Positions 34,400-42,797 of a stretch of 64,000 nucleotides of DNA are shown one piece after another; within the stretch, counting starts at the first letter, position 1, and each line of letters starts with the position of its first letter. The stretch is from an uncultured Collinsella sp. (lineage in GTDB: Bacteria > Actinomycetota > Coriobacteriia > Coriobacteriales > Coriobacteriaceae). The stretch lies in the NCBI GenBank assembly GCA_900541055.1, contig UQHZ01000004.1, forward strand, positions 62,001 through 126,000, read 5' to 3'. The notes under the pieces are model-generated. The model saw nothing but the letters and a program-made list of their open reading frames with translations. It did no database searches and had not been told where the DNA came from. The translations under genes were made by a program, and so were the position numbers.

Positions 34400-34957
34400 T
34401 TAGCGTCCCAGCATCCTAAAGAATCGCTCCTCGAGCGCCGGATCGGCCTCAAAGACGCCGCGACGAGCGAGCGTCACGGTCTTGGTGCCGGGCTTTTGCA
34501 CGCCGCGCATGGTCATGCACATATGCTCAGCTTCCATGAGCACAATCGCTCCCTGGGGAGCGAGATAATCCATGAGAGCGTCGGCAACCTGCGCACACAG
34601 CTGCTCCTGCAGCTGCAGACGACGGGCATAAACCTCAACCGTGCGGGCGAGCTTGGAAAGCCCAGCCACCCGACCGTTAGGGATATAGCCGATCGCAGCC
34701 TTGCCATAAAACGGCAGCAGATGGTGCTCGCACAGCGAGTAAAACGTAATGTCGCGCTCGATAACCAAATCGTTCGAAGCGACGGCAAAGGTTTTGGACA
34801 GGTGCTCCTCGGCACTCTGGCCCATACCGCCAGCGATCTCACCATACATACGGGCAACGCGCGCCGGGGTCTCCAGCAGGCCCTCACGAGTTGGGTCCTC
34901 GCCTATGCCCTCAAGCAATAGCTTAATGGCGGCCTCGACTTTTTCTTGATCGACCAT
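34400..34957 (-). CDS. folE: GTP cyclohydrolase I
   Basis: Converts GTP to 7,8-dihydroneopterin triphosphate, the first step of folate synthesis. The 185-residue protein shows EDPTREGLLETPARVARMYGE, the zinc ligands of YSLCEHHLLPFYGKAAIGYIP, GLSKLARTVEVYARRLQLQEQL, and HMCMTMRGVQKPG (third Cys ligand), all in FolE order and length. It heads the folE-HD-folB unit. nrdG lies 66 bases upstream on the same strand, so transcription could continue from it. Confidence 0.96.
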   Translation of the reverse strand: MVDQEKVEAAIKLLLEGIGEDPTREGLLETPARVARMYGEIAGGMGQSAEEHLSKTFAVASNDLVIERDITFYSLCEHHLLPFYGKAAIGYIPNGRVAGLSKLARTVEVYARRLQLQEQLCAQVADALMDYLAPQGAIVLMEAEHMCMTMRGVQKPGTKTVTLARRGVFEADPALEERFFRMLGR

Positions 34958-35023
34958 CTGGGCCTCACTTTTCCGATTTCACGTTCGCGCTATGGTACCA
35001 CGCCCTTTGGCATCGGCCACAAG

Positions 35024-35605
35024 CTACATAGTATGGGTCGAATAGACCGGATCGTCCCGCCAAAGCTCCACAGCGTCGCAAAGCGCAACGCCCTCGCGCT
35101 CAGCACGGGCGCGCGTGGCGTTCATATCGATCACACGCTGGTTACTCGAGCCTCTAAAACGCAATGAGATATCGTACAGATCCTGAACAAACGGGCCATC
35201 CACCAACATATCGAGGCAGACAAGGATACGGTCCGTCACCTCGGTATGATGACGGCCACCCGGCATAAGCTCCTCGAGCACGTCGCCGGTAAAGCACCAA
35301 ATGGTCTTGCCCGACCCCGCGGGATAAGCAGCACGAACACGCTCGACAAACTCAACGAGCCCCGTCTGATTCTCGGGCTCCATAGGCTCGCCGCCCAGAA
35401 TCGTCAGGCCATCGATAAAGGGATGGTCGAGGCTCTCGATAATCTTGTCCTCGACGGCACGATCGAACGGCTCGCCCGCAGCAAAGTCCCACGCGACAGA
35501 GTTAAAGCAGTTCTTGCACCCACGACGGCACCCGCTCACAAACAGAGAAGTACGAACGCCTTCCCCATCAGCAATGTCGAAATACTTAATGTTCGCGTAA
35601 TTCAT
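35024..35605 (-). CDS. nrdG: Anaerobic ribonucleotide reductase activating protein
   Basis: Radical-SAM enzyme of 193 residues that generates the glycyl radical on NrdD. The SAM cluster motif is CRRGCKNCF near residue 27, in the usual SLFVSGCRRGCKNCFN context, followed by the GGEP-type motif LTILGGEPMEPEN. Length fits NrdG. The longer in-frame ORF (to 35761) reads through a palindrome and carries no homology, so I start at ATG 35605, preceded by GGGAGAG. It is downstream of nrdD, with two palindromic elements between them. Confidence 0.95.
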   Translation of the reverse strand: MNYANIKYFDIADGEGVRTSLFVSGCRRGCKNCFNSVAWDFAAGEPFDRAVEDKIIESLDHPFIDGLTILGGEPMEPENQTGLVEFVERVRAAYPAGSGKTIWCFTGDVLEELMPGGRHHTEVTDRILVCLDMLVDGPFVQDLYDISLRFRGSSNQRVIDMNATRARAEREGVALCDAVELWRDDPVYSTHTM

Positions 35606-35617
35606 AGGTAACTCTCC

Positions 35618-35708
35618 CGGGAGGCCGGGACATATCATCCCGTCCTCAAACATTCTCGGCCTTCGGCCTGCGAAACTGCGGGCGGGACGATATGTCCCGG
35701 CCTCATGC
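35618..35708. repeat. Palindrome at the nrdG leader
   Basis: GAGGCCGGGACATATCATCC (35621-35640, to 35642) mirrors 35683-35704 with one mismatch across 22-base arms; an inner CGGCCTTCGGCCTG adds a second hairpin. It ends 16 bases before nrdG and contributes part of its ribosome site region. Confidence 0.8.
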
Positions 35709-35882
35709 AAAGGGTAACTCAATGAACGAAGCGAACATCGAGTATAGGGTTCGAGGTCCAATAAAAACCTTGTTGCAACTCAACCGCCATCGCAAGCAAA
35801 GCGTTGCTGCAAGTCAACTCATTTCCGCCAAGAACTTCGAGGAGTGAGCAGACCACGAGCTGCATCTCAGCTACGTCAACTT

Positions 35883-36020
35883 GGCTGCCCCGTAGCGAGG
35901 CCCCGGACCTTTGCTCGATATGAGTTCCGCACGAACAGGAGGCGCCAGTGGCGCCTCCGTCGTGAGCCAGGACTGTCCGAAATAGCGAGTAAAGGTCCGG
36001 GGCCTCGCTACGGGGCAGCC
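35883..36020. repeat. Long palindrome with internal perfect hairpin, after nrdD
   Basis: Arms 35883-35917 and 35986-36020 are 35 bases each and pair with a single mismatch (ends GGCTGCCCCGTAGCGAGGCC). Inside, GGAGGCGCC-AGT-GGCGCCTCC (35938-35958) is perfect. The element starts 12 bases after the nrdD stop. It is far longer than a normal terminator. Confidence 0.88.
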
Positions 36021-36031
36021 TGGGATGATTA

Positions 36032-38254
36032 TTAGAGATGCAGCACGCGGTCGCGGATCTCCTCGGTTCGACCCTGGTTCCAGAACTGGGTACCGATGTA
36101 GCCGCACGTGCGACGGGCGACATTCATCTTCTCCTGGTCACGATTGCCGCAGTTGGGGCACTCCCACACCAGCTTGCCGTCATCCTCGACAATCTTGATC
36201 TCACCGTCGTAGCCGCACACCTGGCAGTAGTCGCTCTTGGTGTTGAGCTCGGCGTACATGATGTTGTCGTAGATGTACTGCATCACGCGAATGACAGCCT
36301 TTAGGTTGTCCTGCATGTTGGGAACCTCGACGTAGGAGATGGCACCGCCCGGCGAAAGCTGCTGGAACATGCCCTCAAACTTAAGCTTATCGAAGGCGTC
36401 AATCTCCTCGGACACGTGGACGTGGTAGCTGTTGGTGATGTAGCCCTTGTCCGTCACGCCCGGGATAATGCCAAAGCGACGTTGCAGGCACTTGGCGAAC
36501 TTGTAGGTCGTCGACTCCAACGGCGTGCCGTACAGCGAGAAATCGATGTCGCTCGCAGCCTTCCACTCGGCGCACTTGTCGTTCATGCGCTGCATGACGG
36601 CCATGGCAAAGGGCGTGCCCTCCTTCTCGGTGTGGCTGTGGCCCGTCATGTACTTGACGCACTCATACAGGCCGGCATAACCCAGACTAATGGTGGAGTA
36701 ACCGCCCACGAGCAGCTTGTCGATCGTCTCGCCCTTCTTCAGGCGGGCGAGGGCACCGTACTGCCAAAGAATCGGTGCGGCATCCGAAAGCGTACCCATC
36801 AGACGCTCATGACGGCACAGCAGGGCGCGGTGGCACAGCTCAAGGCGCTCGTCGAAGATCTTCCAGAACTTATCCATGTCCTGATGCGAGCTCAGCGCGA
36901 CATCGGGCAGGTTGATGGTCACAACGCCCTGGTTAAAGCGACCGTAGTACTTGGGCTTGTTCGGGTCATAGTTCAGCGCGTTGGCCACGTTGTTAAATCC
37001 GTTACCGGAGCGGTCGGGCGTCAGGAAGCTGCGGCAACCCATGCAGGTATAGCAGTCGCCGTTGCCCGCGGTCTCGCCCTTCGACAGCTTGAGCTCGCGC
37101 ATCTTCTTCTCGGAGATGTAGTCGGGCACCATGCGCTTGGCGGTGCACTTAGCAGCCAGCTGGGTCAGGTAGAAGTACGGGGAATTCTCGTGAACGTTAT
37201 CGTCCTCGAGCACGTAGATGAGCTTGGGGAACGCCGGGGTGATCCACACGCCGGCTTCGTTCTTAACGCCCTCATAGCGCTGACGAAGCGTCTCCTCCAC
37301 AATCATGGCAAGGTCGTGCTTCTCCTGGGGCGTACGGGCCTCATTGAGATACATAAAGACCGTCACGAACGGCGCCTGGCCATTCGTGGTCATAAGGGTC
37401 ACGACCTGATACTGAATCGTCTGAACGCCGCGACGGATCTCGTCACGCAGGCGGTCCTCAACAACCTCGCGGACCTTTTCGGGAGATGCGGAAACGCCAA
37501 GCTCCTCGAGCTCGCGGGCGACCTCGCCGCGAATCTTTTGACGGCTCACCTCGACGAACGGGGCAAGATGGGTCAGCGAAATCGACTGGCCACCGTACTG
37601 GGAGGAAGCAACCTGAGCGATGATCTGCGTCGCGATGTTGCAGGCAGTCGAGAAGCTGTGCGGCTTCTCGATCAGCGTGCCCGAAATAACAGTACCGTTC
37701 TGGAGCATATCCTCCAGGTTCACCAGGTCGCAGTTATGCATGTGCTGGGCAAAGTAGTCCGAATCATGGAAGTGAATCAGACCCTCATTGTGAGCATCCA
37801 CAATCTCCTGGGGCAGCAGCACACGCTGGGTCAGGTCCTTGGAGATCTCGCCGGCCATATAATCGCGCTGAACGGAATTGACGGTCGGGTTCTTGTTGGA
37901 GTTCTCCTGCTTAACCTCTTCGTTGTTGCACTCGATCAGCGACAGGATCTTGTCATCGGTCGTGTTCTTCTGGCGCTTCAGGCTCTGAACATAGCGATAG
38001 ATGATGTAGTGGCGGGCAACCTCGTAGCAGTCGAGACGCATGATCTCGTCCTCGACCAAATCCTGAATCTCCTCGACCGAAACAGTGTGGCCCGCGTTCT
38101 CGCATGCCTCGGCGACGTTTTGTGCCGCGTAAACCACCTGGCGGTCGGTAAGACGAGAGCTCTCCTCGACCTCCAAGTTTGCGGCACGGATGGCATTGAC
38201 GATCTTATCGATGTCAAAGACAACCTCGGTGCCGCTGCGCTTGATGATCTTCAT
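36032..38254 (-). CDS. nrdD: Anaerobic ribonucleoside-triphosphate reductase (class III)
   Basis: Reduces NTPs to dNTPs by a glycyl-radical mechanism without oxygen. The 740-residue protein starts with an ATP-cone allosteric domain (KRSGTEVVFDIDKIVNAI, about 1-95). The catalytic core has the active-site cysteines in CYTCMGCRSF. Near the C-terminus a zinc ribbon (CQVCGYDGE ... CPNCGN) and the glycyl-radical loop RRTCGYIG are intact. The ATG at 38254 has AAAGAGG. Two NrdR boxes lie upstream; nrdG is about 430 bases downstream on the same strand. Confidence 0.96.
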   Translation of the reverse strand: MKIIKRSGTEVVFDIDKIVNAIRAANLEVEESSRLTDRQVVYAAQNVAEACENAGHTVSVEEIQDLVEDEIMRLDCYEVARHYIIYRYVQSLKRQKNTTDDKILSLIECNNEEVKQENSNKNPTVNSVQRDYMAGEISKDLTQRVLLPQEIVDAHNEGLIHFHDSDYFAQHMHNCDLVNLEDMLQNGTVISGTLIEKPHSFSTACNIATQIIAQVASSQYGGQSISLTHLAPFVEVSRQKIRGEVARELEELGVSASPEKVREVVEDRLRDEIRRGVQTIQYQVVTLMTTNGQAPFVTVFMYLNEARTPQEKHDLAMIVEETLRQRYEGVKNEAGVWITPAFPKLIYVLEDDNVHENSPYFYLTQLAAKCTAKRMVPDYISEKKMRELKLSKGETAGNGDCYTCMGCRSFLTPDRSGNGFNNVANALNYDPNKPKYYGRFNQGVVTINLPDVALSSHQDMDKFWKIFDERLELCHRALLCRHERLMGTLSDAAPILWQYGALARLKKGETIDKLLVGGYSTISLGYAGLYECVKYMTGHSHTEKEGTPFAMAVMQRMNDKCAEWKAASDIDFSLYGTPLESTTYKFAKCLQRRFGIIPGVTDKGYITNSYHVHVSEEIDAFDKLKFEGMFQQLSPGGAISYVEVPNMQDNLKAVIRVMQYIYDNIMYAELNTKSDYCQVCGYDGEIKIVEDDGKLVWECPNCGNRDQEKMNVARRTCGYIGTQFWNQGRTEEIRDRVLHL

Positions 38255-38478
38255 CCTCTTGCCTCTTTCGCGTCGTAGTCTCATTGCGCTTCAGAGCCAA
38301 ACGATGCCCGGCAGGGCGTGCCCCTGTCTTGCGGCGCCGTCGCGCAATCTGTGTTCTCGATAACCATAGTCCCTCATGCGGACAATCCTCGCAGCCAATC
38401 AAGGGGCTCAAAGATCTATCCAAATGGGGCGAATAAGGTTCTCGTTCTCTGTCCGCCATCTATCATACGACAAAGAGG

Positions 38479-38526
38479 CATCTATATCCTGTATTCTTTT
38501 TTTAGGTCAAACACAACATATAGTGT
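38479..38526 (-). promoter_or_regulatory. Tandem NrdR boxes upstream of nrdD
   Basis: ACACAACATATAGTGT (38511-38526) closely fits the palindromic NrdR box. CATCTATATCCTGTAT (38479-38494) is a weaker match. Their starts are 32 bases apart, about three helix turns, as expected for NrdR pairs. They lie 225-270 bases upstream of the nrdD start. Confidence 0.65.
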
Positions 38527-38529
38527 TTC

Positions 38530-38820
38530 AGCAGGTCAAAGCAATTAGTCATTTTGCAGACGCATTAATTATGAGGGGTTCTTGGCAAGTCGGTAAAACG
38601 TTACCAACACGGCTACCTGCATGGCAGTTATAAAACCCCCTTAGTCAAGCCGCCGACAAATCCTACCAAAACCAAGCCGCTCACGCCAAAAGAATCCAAA
38701 AGATTATGCTTGACCAACATGTTGCGGTCACGGTCGGCCAGAACGTATGCAATCTGCCGGCACCTCTACGGGGACCTTGGATCAATATTTGGTGGCATAT
38801 TTGACGGCGTGCTTGGTAGC
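38530..38820. other. Gap between the nrdD regulatory region and tRNA-Val
   Basis: This stretch has no convincing gene. On the minus strand an ATG at 38720 opens a 30-codon hydrophobic frame ending at 38628 (begins MLVKHNLLDSF, ends GGLTKGVL). It has no ribosome site, and the frame continues upstream without a start for about 14 codons to a stop, so it may be the tail of a lost gene. No repeat seen. Confidence 0.3.
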
Positions 38821-38821
38821 A

Positions 38822-38857
38822 AAACAAAACAGCCCAGAGGACATAGCCTCTGAGCTG
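38822..38857 (-). terminator. Terminator of tRNA-Val
   Basis: CAGCCCAGAGG (38830-38840) and CCTCTGAGCTG (38847-38857) pair with one mismatch and are followed on the minus strand by TTTTGTTTTG, right after the tRNA. Confidence 0.75.
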
Positions 38858-38865
38858 CGAACATT

Positions 38866-38940
38866 TGGTGGGCGTTAGAAGATTTGAACTTCTGACCTCT
38901 TCCGTGTCAGGGAAGCGCTCTCCCCCTGAGCTAAACGCCC
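38866..38940 (-). tRNA. tRNA-Val (anticodon GAC)
   Basis: The minus strand folds as a normal cloverleaf: acceptor GGGCGTT/AACGCCC, D-arm AGCTCAGGGGGAGAGCG, anticodon arm CTTCC-CTGACAC-GGAAG with anticodon GAC, and T-arm AGAAG-TTCAAAT-CTTCT. The CCA end is encoded (38866-38868). Reads valine codons GUC/GUU. Confidence 0.96.
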
Positions 38941-39229
38941 GATCAAGGGTGCGCAAGCGCGCAAGGGATAATATAACGGAGCCTGAACTCGGTGGCAAGA
39001 ACATTTTTAAAAATCGCTTACATTGTGGAATTCGGGGGCTTTGCCATATCCATTTCAAAAGAGCCTGCTGCCGCGATTTGGCTGTCGCATAATGCAAGGC
39101 CCTTGCGGTATCGAGCTATGGAAAGACGCCTGCGGAATTGTCCTACCGATAAGCGGACAAGCCTCCAGCTGGTGACTTCGCCGTGGTAAGGTAAGCCGAA
39201 TTGCTTCCAGACTGTTTCGGGGGAGTGGA

Positions 39230-40252
39230 ATGAGCAAAGAGTGTGTCGAGCAGGTCGAAGGCGCAGGGGCTTCGGTGCCGATGACCGATATATCGAACAT
39301 TGATGTGCCCGAGGGCACCGACGAGCTCAGCCGCAACACCCGTCGCGCCTGGCGCGAGCGCCTTAACGATGCGTCGTCGCGCAAGATGATCACGGGCGTC
39401 TTGGCTACGCTGGTGGGCGGTTCGTTTTGGGGCTTCTCGGGCACCAGCGCGAGCTTTCTGTTCGATACCTACCACGTCGACACCTTGTGGCTTATGAGCG
39501 TGCGTCAGATTCTCGCCGGTCTACTCTTTATGGCCGTGGTTGTTACGCGCGACCGCGAGCGCCTGGTTAAGCTCTGGACCACACCCGCCGATCGCAAGCA
39601 GCTGCTGCTCTTTACCGCCTTTGGCCTGCTGTTCAACCAGTTTTGCTATCTTTCGGCCGTGCGCCTGACGAACGCCGGAACCGCGACGGTGCTCCAGTGC
39701 CTGCAGCTCGTTATCATCATGGGCTACGCCTGCGTGACCGATCGCCGCATGCCGCGTACTCGCGAAGTCATCGGCATTGGCCTGGCTCTGGGTGGAACCT
39801 TTTTAATTGCCACCGGCGGCGACCCTACCAGCCTGATTATTTCGCCGCTTGGCCTGGCAGCAGGTCTTATGTGTGCGGTCAGCGCCGCGTGTATGGCGGT
39901 GATTCCCGCCAAGATCCTGCCCGAATACGGCAGCCCCATCGTCACGGGTTCGGCAATGCTCACGGCGGGCGTGGTCTCGTGCGTCTTCGTGCAGCCCTGG
40001 GCGCATATGCCGGCGCTCGACGCTGCCGGCGTCGAGGCGCTCGCGGTGTTCGTGGTTATCGGCTCGTTTTTTGCTTACATGCTCTATATGCAGGGCGTTA
40101 AGGACATCGGCTCGGTACGTGCGAGCCTCATCGGAACTGTGGAGCCGGTTTCGGCGACCATCACCAGCGCCGTTATGCTGGGTACGGTGTTTTTGCCGAC
40201 CGACCTTATCGGCTTTGCCATGATCATCGTGATGATGTTCCTCACGGTGTAG
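39230..40252 (+). CDS. DMT-superfamily (EamA) transporter
   Basis: A 340-residue membrane transporter with about ten hydrophobic helices arranged as two EamA repeats (roughly residues 55-190 and 200-335). Family features include GGSFWGFSGTSASFLF and RLTNAGTATVLQCLQLVIIM in the first repeat and GSVRASLIGTVEPVSATITSAVMLG in the second. A 50-residue acidic, then basic cytosolic tail precedes the first helix. Members export amino acids, nucleobases or other small metabolites; the substrate is unknown. GGGGGAG precedes the ATG. It is a single-gene unit. Confidence 0.87.
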   Translation: MSKECVEQVEGAGASVPMTDISNIDVPEGTDELSRNTRRAWRERLNDASSRKMITGVLATLVGGSFWGFSGTSASFLFDTYHVDTLWLMSVRQILAGLLFMAVVVTRDRERLVKLWTTPADRKQLLLFTAFGLLFNQFCYLSAVRLTNAGTATVLQCLQLVIIMGYACVTDRRMPRTREVIGIGLALGGTFLIATGGDPTSLIISPLGLAAGLMCAVSAACMAVIPAKILPEYGSPIVTGSAMLTAGVVSCVFVQPWAHMPALDAAGVEALAVFVVIGSFFAYMLYMQGVKDIGSVRASLIGTVEPVSATITSAVMLGTVFLPTDLIGFAMIIVMMFLTV

Positions 40253-40401
40253 TTGACGCCGCCGCCAAGACGGAAAAGGTGTTGTGCCGCATTTTCGCCA
40301 ATTGACGTCCGTGTCTGGAGTTTAGCTGTCGATGCTCAAAATGCCATAAACTAGTAACGTTATGGACTTTTTCATTGCGACTCAATTGCGAGGATTTCTT
40401 T

Positions 40402-42714
40402 ATGGCTGGTAATCACTTTAAGGGCAGCGATAGCGGCCGTCCTGCAGTTCCGCCGCGTCCGAACGGGGCTGGTAAGGCCGGCACGCCGGGCGGCGCTGGA
40501 CAGGGCGGTTCCGGTAAGCGCGTGTCCCCGGGCGAGACGGCGATGTTCACCGCTCTGTACGAGCAGTCTCAAAAGGCAAAAAAGACCGGCCGTGCAAGAG
40601 GGAATGTCTTTGCGGGCGGTGCAACCTCCGCGTCGCAGCCGAGCGGGGCTCCTTCGGTGCCTGCGAACAACGCAGGTGCTGCCAACGCCGCGAATGCTGC
40701 CGGCAACGTTAATGCCGGCAAGGCCGCCAACAATACTCCCTCTGCCGGTGGCGCGGGGCTTACGGGTAACCTTGGCACGATCTACACCGGCGCCTCCGAG
40801 ACTGGCACGTTCGCCCGCCTGGATGATAGCGGTGCCGAGTTTGCGGGCTCGGGTTCCAAGGAAGATTATTACGATTTTGGCTTGAACTACGGTAGCGATG
40901 CTTCGTCGAGTTCGACCTCTGACGGTCTGGTCCGTCATCGCCATCGCAAGGGCGAGCGCAAAAAGCGTCACACCGGCGCCATTATTGCCGCTGTAGTCGC
41001 GGTGCTTCTCGTTGCGCTTGGCGCAAGCGGCTTTATGCTGCTTAACTCGGCAAAGACCGTAAAGAGCGAAGCGAAGGAGGCTGTCGAGATCGTCGGTGGC
41101 CTTAAGGACAAGGTCACGTCGGGCGATTTTTCGACGCTGCCTGACGACGCGAAGAAGATCGATGAGCTCTGCGACAGCATGAAGGCGGAGACTTCGAGCC
41201 CGCTGTGGACGGCGGCTTCGTTTATCCCGGTGTATGGCAGTGACATCAACGCAGCCCGCACCATGATTGACGCCCTGTCCGATGTCTCGAGCAATGCGCT
41301 GGTTCCCATGGCCGATAACCTTTCGCAGGCTACGCCCGGCAAGCTGTTCCAGGACGGCATGATTAACGTGTCCGCGCTGCAGGCGGTCGCCGATTCGCTT
41401 TCCAGCAGCTCGAAGGTGTTCAAGAGCGCCAACGAGAAGGTCCAGGGCATTGGCGATACTCATATTTCCCAGGTGACCGAGCTGGTCGATAAGGCCAAGG
41501 ACGGCTTTGCCACCCTCAACGGCGCGGTTGACGCGGCGGAGAAGGTCGCCCCCGTCCTCCCCCAGATGCTCGGCGCCAACGGCCAGACGCGCAACTACCT
41601 TATGTACGCCATGAACAACGTCGAGATTCGTGCTTGCGGCGGCTTTGGCGGTTCGCAGGGCCTGATTTCGGTCACTGACGGCCAGATGTCGATTGGCGAG
41701 TTTGTTCCCCGCATTGGACTCAGCGAGGATGAGGCAGTCGAGAGCGTCGACGAAGAGGATGAGGCGCTGTTCGGCAACCACAGTAACCTGTACAACTCGG
41801 GCAATACCTATTCGCCTGATTGGCCCCGCAACTCGCAGCGTGTCGCCGCGCTGTGGAAGTCCCAGTATGGACAGGACGTTGATGGCGTCATCGGTATCGA
41901 CCCGGTGTTCCTGCAGTATCTGCTGGGCCTGGTCGGTAATGTCTCGCTGCCCGACGGAACGGTTGTCGACGGCACCAACGCCGCAAAGGCCCTCATGCAC
42001 GATGTGTACTGGAACTATCCGGTCGAGGAGTCGGACGGCATCTTTGCATCCGTCGCCAGCGCTGCCTTCGACAAGATCCTTGGCGGTATCGGCGATGTCG
42101 ATGTTACGAAGCTTGTCAGCGCCGTTGAGCGCGGTGCCGAAGAGGGCCGCCTGATCGCGTGGATGAGAAACGATGATGAGCAGGATGCCATCAAAGAGAC
42201 GGGCATTGACGCTTCGCTGCCCGATCCGGATGACCCGAGTGCCGATCCTGTTGCCGGCGTTTACTTTAACAACCTGAGCTTCTCCAAGCTCGACTGGTAT
42301 CTGAACGCCGATACGCAGATTGGCCAGGGCATCAAGAACGGTGACGGCACGTGCTCCTATCGCATCACCGTTACCCTGACGAACATCATGACGCAGGAGG
42401 AGGCTGGCAAGCTGCCCGACTACGTTGCGGCGAGCGCACCCGATGCCGCGCGTGACGACGAGCGTCTGAATGTCTCACTGTTTGCCCCGACGGGCGGCAA
42501 CATTACTGATCTGACCGTCGAGGGCACCCAGTTTGGTCTTGGCGCCGCTACGTGGCATGGAATCCCCTTCTATTCGGGCACCGTTGACCTGCATGCTGGC
42601 GAGACGACGACGATCACGTATACGCTGACCACGTCGGCCGAGGCGGGGGACAAGCCGCTTACGCTGCGTCAGACTCCTACATGCCAGGCGGCTCGCGACA
42701 GCGCGTCGGCGTAG
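40402..42714 (+). CDS. DUF4012 domain-containing membrane protein
   Basis: A 770-residue protein. Residues 1-190 are low-complexity, rich in Gly, Ala, Asn and Pro and likely cytosolic and disordered. Then follow a basic RHRHRKGERKKRH stretch and a single membrane helix (AIIAAVVAVLLVALGASGFML, about 194-214). The rest is extracellular, beginning with helical DUF4012-like sequence and including MNNVEIRACGGFGGSQGLISV and DGVIGIDPVFLQYLLG, blocks I know from DUF4012 proteins linked to exopolysaccharide loci in actinobacteria. No glycan genes are adjacent except glmM downstream. Role unknown, probably cell envelope. Confidence 0.78.
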   Translation: MAGNHFKGSDSGRPAVPPRPNGAGKAGTPGGAGQGGSGKRVSPGETAMFTALYEQSQKAKKTGRARGNVFAGGATSASQPSGAPSVPANNAGAANAANAAGNVNAGKAANNTPSAGGAGLTGNLGTIYTGASETGTFARLDDSGAEFAGSGSKEDYYDFGLNYGSDASSSSTSDGLVRHRHRKGERKKRHTGAIIAAVVAVLLVALGASGFMLLNSAKTVKSEAKEAVEIVGGLKDKVTSGDFSTLPDDAKKIDELCDSMKAETSSPLWTAASFIPVYGSDINAARTMIDALSDVSSNALVPMADNLSQATPGKLFQDGMINVSALQAVADSLSSSSKVFKSANEKVQGIGDTHISQVTELVDKAKDGFATLNGAVDAAEKVAPVLPQMLGANGQTRNYLMYAMNNVEIRACGGFGGSQGLISVTDGQMSIGEFVPRIGLSEDEAVESVDEEDEALFGNHSNLYNSGNTYSPDWPRNSQRVAALWKSQYGQDVDGVIGIDPVFLQYLLGLVGNVSLPDGTVVDGTNAAKALMHDVYWNYPVEESDGIFASVASAAFDKILGGIGDVDVTKLVSAVERGAEEGRLIAWMRNDDEQDAIKETGIDASLPDPDDPSADPVAGVYFNNLSFSKLDWYLNADTQIGQGIKNGDGTCSYRITVTLTNIMTQEEAGKLPDYVAASAPDAARDDERLNVSLFAPTGGNITDLTVEGTQFGLGAATWHGIPFYSGTVDLHAGETTTITYTLTTSAEAGDKPLTLRQTPTCQAARDSASA

Positions 42715-42797
42715 GGTTTTTCTGGTAGCGCAGATAATCGAGTACCATTTTGGGGCGGACAGGCAATCTGTTCGCCCCTATTTTGTAAGGAGAGCGC

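Noticed and set aside
36416..38278. A 620-codon plus-strand frame opposite nrdD
   Set aside because: Mirror of a clear class III reductase.
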